A stretch of DNA of 64,000 nucleotides, taken from Bosea sp. NBC_00550 (GTDB lineage: Bacteria; Pseudomonadota; Alphaproteobacteria; Rhizobiales; Beijerinckiaceae). The notes beneath the pieces are model-generated. The model was not told the DNA's origin. It saw only the letters and a program-made list of their open reading frames with translations, and made no database searches. Location: the NCBI RefSeq assembly GCF_026020075.1, contig NZ_CP102773.1:248001-312000 (forward strand), written 5' to 3'. Position 1 is the stretch's first letter, and the number at the start of each line of letters is the position of its first letter. Positions 27,117-36,261 of the stretch are shown piece after piece. The position numbers and the translations under genes were made by a program.

Positions 27117-28214
27117 GCGTCCTCCAAGCTCATGGCCATCGGTCATCTGGAGAGGTCTGACCCTGCAAGCTTGCGCCAAAGTATGGCGGCCAGCGATTGA
27201 AGTGCAAACGAAAGATTCCGTTTCGACGATCCTTGGTTGATCATTCCATAGCGAGACGACGGATTTCCATCGGCGATTGCCGAGCGCCCCGCGCCGACGC
27301 AGGAGGCAAGACAAGAATCCGTAAATTCAGGAATGGATTTCTTGTCTCGACGCAAGGATCAATGTTTGCCGTTGCGATGGACTTGTCGGATAACCAGTTA
27401 AATTTAAGATTTCATACAGTAGCTTAAACCAATTATCAAAGTCCCTCTCCTATCAACTTTCTCGTGAAGCTTGGGCTCACGGTCGATCTTTCGAAATCCT
27501 GAATGTCTGCGGCAGCTTCGCAGCCCAGCATGCCGGTCAGGCGGCCAGGATAGCCTTGATCTGACGCCAGCTCTCTGCATCGGGCGCGCAGAGCAAACCG
27601 GGGGATGGCCGTCCCGCGCGATGAACGCTGCCGTCAAGCATTGACATAGACGAGCTCATCGCCCTTTCGCGCAGCCACCGGCCGTTGCCGCCTAGCGCAA
27701 CGGCCGAGGGTTAGCCGATGGTGACGAAGCTGTCGGACTGGACGCATTTGATCTTGCCAATCGCCGCCGCGGCCGGATCGATATTGCTCGGTGGAAAGGA
27801 TCTTTCTGATGTTGATCTTGGACAAGCTTACGACGCTGCAAAAATTGCAGCGGAGCGTGATGCTGGAGCATTCCGCTGCGCGATTGATTGGTTCTTTGAT
27901 GCCCTTTTTTGCGGTGGCCAAGAATTCCCCTCCGCGTTCGGGGGAGGATGATTCAATTCGCGGAATCGAGCTCAAACGGTTCAATCCCACCGCTCGACTT
28001 CCTCCTCGAACCGATCAGCCTGGCCCCGGAATAAGTTCGCGGCTCCAGGGCGATCCAGCAGGCTCAGCTGCCGCTCTATGAAGGCATCCGCCTGGGCCGA
28101 ACTGCTGTCGCGATGCAATCCGCCTTGTGTGATGCGCCGTCGAGGCCCATAAGCAACGCTCCATGCGTGATGCGAATGGTTTTTCGCCGTGGTTTGCCAT
28201 CGCAGGACAAGCGC
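27117..28214. other. about 1.1 kb gene-poor stretch with small gene fragments
   Basis: No intact gene is visible. On the minus strand a 34-codon frame ending at 27538 reads like a protein C-terminus (PGLLCAPDAESWRQIKAILA) of no recognised family. At 27711-27757 a short tail KIKCVQSDSFVTIG before a stop resembles the OB-domain segment of ATP-dependent DNA ligases. A 10-bp stem CGGCCGTTGC/GCAACGGCCG lies at 27679-27706 without a T-tract. Confidence 0.35.
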
Positions 28215-28673
28215 CAGCGCTTCGCCGACATCACGCCCGAGGACTTTGACGCGATGATGAGTGTCAATTTGCGCCACGCCGTTTTCGCCGCACAGCTGGT
28301 GGTGCCGCATATGCGCGAACTAGGATCCGGCTCGATCGTCAATACGAGTTCGGTCGCCTGGATGCGTGGCATCGAGGATCTGCAGCTCTACAGCACGGCG
28401 AAGGCGGCCGCTATCGGGCTGACGAATTCCCTCGCGCGTGAGCTCGGCAGGGATCGCATCCGCGTCAACGCGATCGCACCGGGCTTCGTCGTCACCGAGC
28501 GCCAGCGCGCACTTTGGTTTGACGATAGCGCCATCGAGGGGGTGAAGCAGAGACAATGCCTGCCCGACATTATCGAGCCAGACGACATAGCCAACGCCGC
28601 GCTGTTCCTATGTTCGGACAGCGCTCGCATGATCACGAAGCATTGCCTGGTTGTTCATGCCGGCTCACTCTGA
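28215..28673 (+). pseudogene. 5'-truncated SDR oxidoreductase, paralogue of the gene at 35497
   Basis: The readable region starts at about QRFADITPEDFDAMMSVNLR and continues through [33 protein letters not shown], the PDIIEPDDIANAALF segment and a C-terminal GGSL-like end. It keeps the catalytic Ser/Tyr/Lys part but lacks the whole N-terminal cofactor domain (TGxxxGIG). The SDR at 35497-36261 has nearly the same segments in the same order, so this looks like a truncated copy or close relative. The upstream portion of the open frame (from 28113) is not SDR-like. Confidence 0.75.
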
Positions 28674-28716
28674 TTGAGAGTACCGACAAGAGACGCGTGT
28701 ATCTGAAAATCCGACA

Positions 28717-29769
28717 ATGAGCAGTGCGCCGCATTTGCATGAGCTTTCTAGAACTGCCGATCGGCAGATTCGCAGCATCACGTTGCGTTCGAGTTCCGGC
28801 ATGGAAGCAGAGGTCATCGACTACGGCGCGAGCCTGCGGGATCTGCGCGTGCCGAGGGCGGGCGGTGCGCTGCAGCGGGTTGTCCTTGGATTGGAGAGAC
28901 TGGAGGACTATCCGGCGTACTCGCCTCACATGGGCGCGGTCGCCGGGCGCTTCGCCAACCGCATCGCCGAGGGGCGCTTCGTTCTGGGTGGCGTGGAATA
29001 CCAGCTCCCGCGCAATCAGGATGGGCGCCACTCACTGCATGGTGGCGGCAACGGCTTCGGCAAGCGGCACTGGACACTCGTCGAGCAGAACGAGCGATCA
29101 ACGACCCTTGCTCTGGTTTCGCCTGCAGGCGACGCTGGATACCCCGGAACGCTGCGCGTTTGGTGTCGATACAGCTTGACCGAAGACGAGACTTTACGCA
29201 TCGAATTTTCGGCGACGACGGATGCAGCGACCGTCATAAATCTCGCTCACCATCCCTATTTCAAACTGGACAATACGGCGGACATCCTCGCCCACCGTTT
29301 GCAAATCGAGGGCGATCTCGTGCTTCTGACGGATGCGGACCTCATTCCCGACGGGTCTGTTGCCGCCGTGGCCGGCACGCCCTTCGATTTTCGAGAAGCC
29401 AGATCGATCCGAGAGCCGGGGCACGGCGAGGCGCCGACACGCTACGACGCGAACTTCATACTTCGACGGAGCCGCACAGAGCACGATCCCGCGTCCGGCA
29501 TGGAACTCGCACATGCGGCGACATTGCGGTCAGACGCGAGTGGCCTGGGACTTGAAATCTGGACCACCGAGCCGTGCCTTCAGTTCTATGACGGCGCCAA
29601 GCTTGCCGTCGCGGTTCCCGGCCTTGGCGGGGCGACCTACGGGTCATTCGCCGGGGTTGCCCTGGAGCCGCAGCACGCGCCCAACTCACCCAACCTGGCG
29701 CATCTGCCGTCCACCGTCCTCTGTCCGGGAGCGGTCTATCGTCAGGTCAGCGAGTACCGGTTTTCGTGA
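28717..29769 (+). CDS. galM: aldose 1-epimerase (galactose mutarotase)
   Basis: This is a 350-residue mutarotase interconverting alpha and beta anomers of aldoses. It shows the family motifs: VAGRFANRIAEGRF (about 74-87, with the NRI triad), catalytic His in NLAHHPYFKL (about 178-187), and catalytic Glu in VALEPQHAPNSPN (about 315-327). The family is normally 340-350 residues, so it is full length. It sits just upstream, in the opposite direction, of the sugar-acid operon ending at 30187 and would feed the cyclic sugar to a sugar dehydrogenase. It may belong to the same catabolic locus. Confidence 0.93.
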   Translation: MSSAPHLHELSRTADRQIRSITLRSSSGMEAEVIDYGASLRDLRVPRAGGALQRVVLGLERLEDYPAYSPHMGAVAGRFANRIAEGRFVLGGVEYQLPRNQDGRHSLHGGGNGFGKRHWTLVEQNERSTTLALVSPAGDAGYPGTLRVWCRYSLTEDETLRIEFSATTDAATVINLAHHPYFKLDNTADILAHRLQIEGDLVLLTDADLIPDGSVAAVAGTPFDFREARSIREPGHGEAPTRYDANFILRRSRTEHDPASGMELAHAATLRSDASGLGLEIWTTEPCLQFYDGAKLAVAVPGLGGATYGSFAGVALEPQHAPNSPNLAHLPSTVLCPGAVYRQVSEYRFS

Positions 29770-30186
29770 TCGCGACGGCTCTCATATGATTGGGATCAAT
29801 CGAGAAATTGAGAATCATGTCCCGGGACTAAAAGGGCGAGCCGCACCAATAGCCGACTCTGGCTCATCGCCCGAAAGCCGACATCCCGGGGCGATCTGCT
29901 AAAGGCCCCTCTCTCGGTAGCAAAATTGGTGGGCTTTCCGGGACAAGAGCGGCGCCGTTGCACCGCTCTCCTCTCAAGCTGAGGGAGTTAGGATCATGCG
30001 TCTGATTGCGCTGAAACTGCCCAGGCTTCGCCGGAGGCCGCTTAGGTCACGTTGCTAGGGCTGGCCTATCCTGCATAGCGTAGTAGCACTCCTCGGCTTT
30101 CAGCTTTTCGAGAAATTGCCGATAGGCTCCAGCCGCCGTCATTGTTGAACCTCGAGGTGCCTTCCGCTCTTGCGGCCGCAAAACGC
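29770..30186. other. 417-base intergenic stretch, nothing recognisable
   Basis: This separates galM (plus) from the convergent dehydratase gene (minus). Small open frames are shadows or unsupported. No clear terminator with a T-tract was seen. Confidence 0.4.
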
Positions 30187-31890
30187 CTAGCAGAAATCAA
30201 AATCAACGCCCTCGTCGGCCTGGAGCACGTGCTCGTCATAGAGCTGGTCATAGCCACGGCGCTGGATCGCCTGAGGAGCTGGCAGCGCCTTGCGGCGCGT
30301 CTCGAGTTCGGCCTCGCCCACCAGAAGGTCGAGGCGGCGCTCGGCGACACTGAGCCGGATTCGGTCGCCATTGCACACCAGCGCGAGCGGCCCGCCGATT
30401 GCGGCCTCGGGCGCAACATGCAGCACGATCGCGCCATATGCCGTGCCGGACATGCGCGCATCCGAGATGCGGACCATGTCCTTGACGCCCTTTGAGGCGA
30501 GCTTGCGCGGAATCGGCAGGTAGCCGGCTTCCGGCATCGCCGCTGCGCTCTTGGGGCCGGCATTCTGCAACACGAGGATGTCGTCGGCGGTGACGTCGAG
30601 ATCTGGGCTGTCGATCCGCGCCGCGAGGTCCTCCAGCGAGGAGAAGACCACCGCCCTGCCCTCATGCTCGAGCAGGCGCTTGTCGGCTGCGGCGCGCTTC
30701 ACGATGGCGCCGCGCGGCGCGAGCGAACCGAACACGGCGACAAGGCCGCCATCGGGATCGACCGGCTCCGCGCGCGGGCGCACAATGCTGCGGTCGACCT
30801 GATCCACAAGCGGCTCGTCGATCAGCTCGCCGAGCGTCTTGCCGGTCACGGTCATGCAATCGAGATGCATCAGGTCGCGGAGTTCCTTCAGTACGGCGGG
30901 CACGCCGCCGCCGGCGAAGAAATCCTCCATGTAATTGTTGCCCACCGGTTTCAGGTTCACCAGCACCGGCGTCTCGTCGGAGAGCTTGTTGAGCCGGTTG
31001 AGGTCGACCTTTACCCCGGCGCGGCGCGCGATCGCGGTGAGATGAACCACCGCGTTGGTCGAGCCCGAAATCGCCAGCAGCATGCGCCAGGCGTTATCGA
31101 TCGCCTTCTCGGTGACGATCTGCTTCGGCAGAAGTGTCGTCGTGCCGATGAGTTCGACGGCGCGCTTGCCGCTCTCCTCGGCGCAGCGCAACCGGTCGGC
31201 ATGAACCGCCGGGATCGCGGCCGAGCGCGGCAACGACAGGCCGAGCGTCTCGGCGATGCAGGCCATGGTGCTGGCGGTGCCCATGACGGCGCAGGTGCCG
31301 GCTGTGGTGGCGAGCCGGCCCTCAACTACATCGATCTCCTCCTGATCGATGTCGCCCGCCCGGAAGCGGGCCCAGAAGCGGCGACAATCGGTGCAGGCGC
31401 CCAGGCGCTCACCCTTGTAGCGGCCGGTCGACATCGGCCCGGCCACGAGTTGCACCGTCGGGACATTGGCCGAGAGCGCGGCCATGAGCTGCGCCGGCAC
31501 GGTCTTGTCGCAGCCGCCCATCAGGACGACAGCGTCGATCGGCTGCGCGCGGATCATCTCCTCGGTGCCCATGGCCATCAGATTGCGGAATTTCAGGCTG
31601 GTCGGCTTGAGGAAGACCTCGCCGAGCGAGATGGTCGGGAACTCAACCGGCAGGCCGCCAGCCATCAGCACGCCGCGCTTAATCGCCTCGAGCAGCTCGG
31701 GGAAGTGCCGATGGCAATTGTTGAAGCCGCTATAGGTGTTGGCGATGCCCACGATGGGACGCGCCAGCGCCTCGTTGGAATAACCCATCGAGCGCGCGAA
31801 GGAGCGGCGCAGATAGGCGGCGAATTCGGGGTCGCCGTAATTGGTCAGCCCACCGGCAATGCCGCGCCGCTTCGGTTCGTTCTCGCTCAT
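30187..31890 (-). CDS. IlvD/Edd-family dehydratase (sugar-acid dehydratase)
   Basis: This is a 567-residue Fe-S dehydratase of the IlvD/Edd superfamily. Ligand and active-site motifs are present: LMGGCDKTVPAQL (about 123-135), GTCAVMGTASTMACI (about 198-212), ISGSTNAVVHL (about 274-284) and the C-terminal ARMSGTAYGAIVLH (about 469-482). The first-cluster Cys region TYSGFNNCHRHF is also present. Homologues act on L-arabonate, D-xylonate, D-galactonate and similar acids. It is the last gene of a minus-strand unit following enolase-type, HpaI aldolase and aldehyde dehydrogenase genes; 44 bases separate it from the dehydrogenase stop. Its paralogue is at 46137. Confidence 0.92.
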   Translation of the reverse strand: MSENEPKRRGIAGGLTNYGDPEFAAYLRRSFARSMGYSNEALARPIVGIANTYSGFNNCHRHFPELLEAIKRGVLMAGGLPVEFPTISLGEVFLKPTSLKFRNLMAMGTEEMIRAQPIDAVVLMGGCDKTVPAQLMAALSANVPTVQLVAGPMSTGRYKGERLGACTDCRRFWARFRAGDIDQEEIDVVEGRLATTAGTCAVMGTASTMACIAETLGLSLPRSAAIPAVHADRLRCAEESGKRAVELIGTTTLLPKQIVTEKAIDNAWRMLLAISGSTNAVVHLTAIARRAGVKVDLNRLNKLSDETPVLVNLKPVGNNYMEDFFAGGGVPAVLKELRDLMHLDCMTVTGKTLGELIDEPLVDQVDRSIVRPRAEPVDPDGGLVAVFGSLAPRGAIVKRAAADKRLLEHEGRAVVFSSLEDLAARIDSPDLDVTADDILVLQNAGPKSAAAMPEAGYLPIPRKLASKGVKDMVRISDARMSGTAYGAIVLHVAPEAAIGGPLALVCNGDRIRLSVAERRLDLLVGEAELETRRKALPAPQAIQRRGYDQLYDEHVLQADEGVDFDFC

Positions 31891-31934
31891 GCCGCCGCCA
31901 TCCCTCGAGCTGTCTTTTCGTCCGGCCAGGGTGT

Positions 31935-33371
31935 TCAGGCCGGCGCGTTATGGACGAACTTGGTGTTGAGATACTCGCGCACGCCCTCGGCGCCGCCCTC
32001 ACGGCCGAAGCCGCTCTGCTTGATGCCGCCGAACGGCGCCTCCGGCACGGCGACGACCGTCGTGTTGACGCCGAGCACGCCCACCTGGAGCTCGCGCGTG
32101 ACATGGTCGATCGCACGCTTCGAGCTAGCGAAGAGATAACCGGCCAAGCCGAACTCGACGGCATTGGCCCGCGCTATCGCCTCGTCCGCGCTGGCGCAGC
32201 GTACGATGGCCGCGACCGGCGCGAACGGCTCGTCCGCGAGGATCGAGGCATCCGGCGGCAGATCGGCCAGCACGGTTGGCTCAAAGAAATAGCCGCGGTT
32301 GAGGCTGGCCGGGCGCTTACCACCGGTGGCGAGCGTCGCGCCCTTGCCAAGGGCATCCTCGACCAGCCGCTCGGCCCGGTCGCGCTGGCGCGCGGTCGCG
32401 AGCGGGCCCATCAGGACGCCGTCGTCGAGCCCGTTGCCGAGGCGCAGGGCTTGCGCCTTCGCCGCCATCTTTTCGGTGAAGGTATCGGCGATCTTTTCGT
32501 GCACGAAGAAGCGGCTCGGCGAGGTGCAGACCTGGCCGGCATTGCGGTACTTGCCGCCGACGGCGGCGGTCGCCGCCTTCTCGACATCGGCATCGCCCAG
32601 CACGATGAAGGGGGCGTGGCCGCCGAGCTCCATGGTCATGCGCTTTACCGTGTCGGCCGCCTGGCGCATCAGGGTCTGGCCGACGCGGGTCGAGCCGGTG
32701 AAGGAGAGCTTGCGCACAGCGGGCGCCGCCATCAGCGGCACCACGACCTGCTGCGGCGAACCGAAGAGCAAGTTCACGGCACCGTTGGGAAGGCCGCCAT
32801 CATGGCAGCAGCGCACCAGCTCGGCGACGCAGGCCGGCGCCTCCTCGGCCGGACGCAGGATCACTGTGCAACCGGCGGCGAGCGCCATGGCGAGCTTGCG
32901 AGAGGCCAGGCTGATCGGAAAATTCCAGGCCGCCAGCGCCAGCACGACGCCGACCGGTCCATGCGAAACCTCAAAGCGGGCTCCGGGCGTGCGCCCGTCG
33001 AGCATGTAGCCATGCAGGCGTCGGGCTTCGTCGGCGCAATAGTCGAAATATTCGGCGGAGACGGCGACCTCGGCGCGCGCCTCCGACAGCGGCTTGCCGA
33101 TCTCCATGGTCAGCAGGCGCGCGATCATCTCCTGCCGCTCGCGCAGCAGTCCGGCGATCTTGCGCAGCACGTTGCAGCGCTCCCAAGGCAGCGTATTGCG
33201 CCACACCTCGAAGCCGCGCTCCGCCGCCGCCAGCGCAGCGGTGACCTCGGCCGCGGTAGAAGACGGCACCGAGCCGAGAGTCTCCTCGGTCGCCGGGTTG
33301 ACGACCTCGATCCTCTCGGCGCCGGTCTTGTCGATATGGGCCCCGTCGATGAACAGGTTGGCGGCATACAT
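31935..33371 (-). CDS. NAD(P)-dependent aldehyde dehydrogenase (semialdehyde type)
   Basis: This is a 478-residue aldehyde dehydrogenase. The ATG at 33371 has a TTGAGGA ribosome binding site eight bases upstream and is preferred over an in-frame TTG at 33386. Cofactor and catalytic motifs are present: AAWNFPISL (about 145-153), FTGSTRVGQ (about 224-232), catalytic Glu in MELGGHAPFIVL (about 246-257) and Cys in GQVCTSPSR (about 281-289). It resembles succinate-semialdehyde and alpha-ketoglutaric-semialdehyde dehydrogenases. In this operon an aldehyde from aldolase cleavage or a 2,5-dioxopentanoate-type intermediate is a likely substrate. Confidence 0.92.
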   Translation of the reverse strand: MYAANLFIDGAHIDKTGAERIEVVNPATEETLGSVPSSTAAEVTAALAAAERGFEVWRNTLPWERCNVLRKIAGLLRERQEMIARLLTMEIGKPLSEARAEVAVSAEYFDYCADEARRLHGYMLDGRTPGARFEVSHGPVGVVLALAAWNFPISLASRKLAMALAAGCTVILRPAEEAPACVAELVRCCHDGGLPNGAVNLLFGSPQQVVVPLMAAPAVRKLSFTGSTRVGQTLMRQAADTVKRMTMELGGHAPFIVLGDADVEKAATAAVGGKYRNAGQVCTSPSRFFVHEKIADTFTEKMAAKAQALRLGNGLDDGVLMGPLATARQRDRAERLVEDALGKGATLATGGKRPASLNRGYFFEPTVLADLPPDASILADEPFAPVAAIVRCASADEAIARANAVEFGLAGYLFASSKRAIDHVTRELQVGVLGVNTTVVAVPEAPFGGIKQSGFGREGGAEGVREYLNTKFVHNAPA

Positions 33372-33398
33372 TGTAGCAGTCCTCAATAGGGAAGCGGC

Positions 33399-34175
33399 TC
33401 AGGCCGCGTTGATCTCGCCGAGCAGGGCTTCGCTGCGGCGGGCCAGGATTGCGGTGTCCGAGCCGACGGCGATGTAGCTGTAGCCGGCGTCGAACAGCTC
33501 GCGCGCCTCTCCGACATTGAAGTTCAGGATGCCCGGCGCCCTGCCGGTTTTCTTGATCGCGTCGAGTGCCCGGTCGATCTCGGCCCGGACCTCGGGCGCA
33601 CCCGGCTTGCCGAACAGGCCCATATTGGCGGCGAGATCATTCGGACCGACGAAGATGCCGTCGACGCCCTCGACGGCGCCGATCTCGGGGATCGCAACGG
33701 CGGCGGCCGGCGTCTCGATCTGCACGATGATACACTGTTCCTCGTGATAGCGTTCGTTATAATCCTTGATGCGTGCGTAGTTGTTACCACGCATGTTGCC
33801 GCTGACCCCGCGGATGCCGTGCGGCGGATAGCGCGTCGCGGCGACGGCGGCGCGGGCCTCCTCTGCATTCTGCACGAAGGGCACCATGAAGGAACGCACA
33901 CCGGCATCGAGCAGGCGCTTCATCATGATCGGCTCGTTCCACGGAATACGGACCACGACTTCGGCCGTGCCGCCTTTGGCTGCTCGCAGGTGCTGGGAGA
34001 CCTGCGAGGGGTCGACCGGCGTATGCTCCATGTCAAGCAAGAGCCAGGAATAGCCCGCGCCGGCGAGAATCTCGGTCGCGTTCAGGCTTTCCAGCGTCAG
34101 CCAGAGGCCGGGCTGGCGCTTGCCCTCAATGAGGCCGCGTTTGAACAGGTTCGGCTGCAGGGTCGCGTGCGACAT
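33399..34175 (-). CDS. HpcH/HpaI-family 2-keto-3-deoxy acid aldolase
   Basis: This is a 258-residue class II aldolase of the HpcH/HpaI family, metal-dependent TIM barrel. The motifs are GLWLTLESLNATEILAGAGY, LLLDMEHTPVD (acid and catalytic His, about 45-55), VRIPWNEP (about 75), a metal-binding Glu in IVQIETPAA (about 150) and VDGIFVGPNDLAANMG (about 167-182). It cleaves 2-keto-3-deoxy sugar acids to pyruvate (or similar) and an aldehyde. It sits between the enolase-type dehydratase and the aldehyde dehydrogenase, which fits dehydration, cleavage, then oxidation in one unit. Confidence 0.93.
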   Translation of the reverse strand: MSHATLQPNLFKRGLIEGKRQPGLWLTLESLNATEILAGAGYSWLLLDMEHTPVDPSQVSQHLRAAKGGTAEVVVRIPWNEPIMMKRLLDAGVRSFMVPFVQNAEEARAAVAATRYPPHGIRGVSGNMRGNNYARIKDYNERYHEEQCIIVQIETPAAAVAIPEIGAVEGVDGIFVGPNDLAANMGLFGKPGAPEVRAEIDRALDAIKKTGRAPGILNFNVGEARELFDAGYSYIAVGSDTAILARRSEALLGEINAA

Positions 34176-34200
34176 TGTCGCTCCAATCGGTTCGTGAGGA

Positions 34201-35349
34201 TCAGGCAGCTTTGCCGGCGGCGGAGCGCAGCTCGGCCCAGGGCGTCATCGCGTAGGTGTCGAGCGCCTTTGCGTCGAAATCGAAGCCGAGGCCCGGCCGC
34301 TGCGGCAGATCGATCATACCCTTGCGCACGGTGAGCTGCGTGTCGACGAGGCGGCGGAAGTTCAGCACCTGGTCATCGGCGAAGAACTCGACATAGCGCG
34401 CGTTCGGCGTCGCGGCGACGAGATGAGCGTGCAGATCGTGGAACCAGTGCGGACACAGCGTTATGCCGAAGCTCGCCGCGGCCGCGGCGATACGGCGAAA
34501 CTCGCTGATGCCACCGCAGACGCAGGCATCGGTCTGCAGGATCGCAGCGCCGCCCTTGCTCATCAGCTCCATGAAGCGCCAGCGTCCCACCTCGATCTCG
34601 CCGGTCGCGATCGGCATCGCGACCTGCTGGGCGAGGCGGGCATGGTTGTCGATATCGTCCGGGCTGAACGGCTCTTCGAGGAAATACGGGTCGTACTGCT
34701 CGTACATGCGGGCGAAACGCAAAGCCGTCGGAAGGTCCGACCAGGCGTTGTTGGCGTCGAGCATCAGGATCGTGTCGTCGCCGATGCGCTCGCGCACCGC
34801 AGCGATGCGCTCCTCCTCCTGAGCGAGGCCGAAGCGGCCGACCTTCATCTTTACGGCCGTGTAGCCCTCGTCGACGTAGCCGCCCATCTCGGCGGCGAGA
34901 TGCTCGGGTGTCTTGCCTTCGACATAGTAGCCGCCGCTGGCATAGGCCGGGACGCTGTCCTTGACCGCACCGAGGAATTTGTAGAGCGGCAGGGTGGCAG
35001 CGCGCGCGTTGCGGTCCCAGAGCGCGGTGTCGAGCGCGCTAATGGCGCGGACAACCGTACCGGCGCGGCCCTGCAGCAACGCCTCCTGGTACATCGCCTG
35101 CCAAAGCCCCTCGACGCGATAGGGGTCCTCGCCGATCAGGACCGGCGCGAGGAGTGCGCGCACGGCCTCAGTGAAGAGCCCGCCACCGGCGCTGCCGACA
35201 TAACAGAAGCCGATGCCCTTATGGCCGTCATCGCCCTCGACCTCGACCACGCCATAGTGCCGCTCGGTGACGCGGCGGCTAGAGAGCGAGGTCACCTTGT
35301 CGAGCGGAATACTGATGCTGCGGGCGCGCACGGCGCGGATCTTGGTCAT
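34201..35349 (-). CDS. mandelate racemase/muconate-lactonizing (enolase superfamily) dehydratase
   Basis: This is a 382-residue enolase-superfamily enzyme. The start at 35349 gives MTKIRAVRARSISIPLDKV; the open frame beyond it is discarded. The barrel motifs are KMKVG (about 167-171), LMLDANNAW (about 198), FLEEPFSPDD (about 225), TGEIEVG (about 250) and CPHWFHDLHAHL (about 301), where the late His probably acts as acid/base. It resembles sugar-acid dehydratases/isomerases. It is the first gene of the unit running to 30187, and operator-like site TTGTCAACAA lies 91 bases upstream. Confidence 0.9.
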   Translation of the reverse strand: MTKIRAVRARSISIPLDKVTSLSSRRVTERHYGVVEVEGDDGHKGIGFCYVGSAGGGLFTEAVRALLAPVLIGEDPYRVEGLWQAMYQEALLQGRAGTVVRAISALDTALWDRNARAATLPLYKFLGAVKDSVPAYASGGYYVEGKTPEHLAAEMGGYVDEGYTAVKMKVGRFGLAQEEERIAAVRERIGDDTILMLDANNAWSDLPTALRFARMYEQYDPYFLEEPFSPDDIDNHARLAQQVAMPIATGEIEVGRWRFMELMSKGGAAILQTDACVCGGISEFRRIAAAAASFGITLCPHWFHDLHAHLVAATPNARYVEFFADDQVLNFRRLVDTQLTVRKGMIDLPQRPGLGFDFDAKALDTYAMTPWAELRSAAGKAA

Positions 35350-35439
35350 CGCTGGCTTCCTTCTAAAGGGCGGAGGCACGGATGGCGTGTCCGGCGAGAA
35401 GCCGCTCAACCTCCGGCGATCCTGTCATCATCAACTTTT

Positions 35440-35449
35440 TTGTCAACAA
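35440..35449. promoter_or_regulatory. FCD-GntR operator candidate, site A
   Basis: TTGTCAACAA lies inside ATCAACTTTTTTGTCAACAA, upstream of the minus-strand dehydratase at 35349. The same decamer or its complement occurs at three other promoters of the sugar-acid locus. Confidence 0.6.
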
Positions 35450-35496
35450 TATTGGCGAATAAACTTAAACCTTAGCCGGTTGCGCGCCAGGCGTGG

Positions 35497-36261
35497 CTAG
35501 AGCGAGCCGCCGTTGATGGTGAGGCACTGCTTGGTGATCATCCGTGCCGCGTCCGAGCACAGGAAAAGCGCGGTTTCGGCGATGTCCTGCGGCTCGATCG
35601 CATCGGGCAGGCATTGCAGGGCGATGGTGCGCTTCTCAGCCTCCGCATCGTGCCACAGCGCCCGCTGACGCGGCGTCGCGACATAGCCCGGCGCGATCGC
35701 GTTGACGCGGATACGGTCAGGTCCGGCGGCGCGTGCCAGCGAATTGGTGAAGCCGATCACCGCCGCCTTGGCGGCGCTGTAGAGCGGCACATTGGCGATG
35801 CCGCGCATCCAGGCGACGGAGGTGGTATTGACGATCGAGCCGCCGCCAAGGCCGCGCATCTGCGGCAGCACGCGCTGCGCCGCGAAGATCGCATGGCGCA
35901 GGTTGACGTTCATCATCCAGTCGAAATCGTCCGGCTGCATGGCGTCAATGTCGTGGCGCTGGTCGACGGCTGCGTTGTTGATCAGTCCGTGCACCGGCCC
36001 GAGCCTCTCGCCGACGCGGTCGATGGCCGTGCCGAGCGTCGCAATGTCGAGGAGGTCGCAGGCGACGAAGAGGACGTTCGCGCCTTCGCCGCGCAGGCTG
36101 GCTTCGAGAGTCCTGCCCGCCTCCTCTTGCTTGTCGATGAAGGCTGTCTTGCAGCCACTCGCGGCAAAGGCACGGACATGCGCCTCGCCGATGCCGGAGG
36201 CGCCGCCGGTAATCAGAACCACGCGGCCGGCGAGGTCGGGATAATGTCCGCGAGGCGTCAT
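35497..36261 (-). CDS. SDR-family oxidoreductase, likely sugar 1-dehydrogenase
   Basis: This is a 254-residue classical SDR with [12 protein letters not shown] (about 19-30), NNAAVD (about 94), catalytic Ser in [10 protein letters not shown] (about 145), YSAAKAAV (about 160-167) and a C-terminal Gly-Gly-Ser-Leu. Close family members oxidise aldoses to lactones or act on 2-keto-3-deoxy acids. Its ATG overlaps the stop of the UgpC-type ATPase (ATGA), so it is the last cistron of the sugar-import operon. A truncated copy lies at 28215. Confidence 0.9.
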   Translation of the reverse strand: MTPRGHYPDLAGRVVLITGGASGIGEAHVRAFAASGCKTAFIDKQEEAGRTLEASLRGEGANVLFVACDLLDIATLGTAIDRVGERLGPVHGLINNAAVDQRHDIDAMQPDDFDWMMNVNLRHAIFAAQRVLPQMRGLGGGSIVNTTSVAWMRGIANVPLYSAAKAAVIGFTNSLARAAGPDRIRVNAIAPGYVATPRQRALWHDAEAEKRTIALQCLPDAIEPQDIAETALFLCSDAARMITKQCLTINGGSL

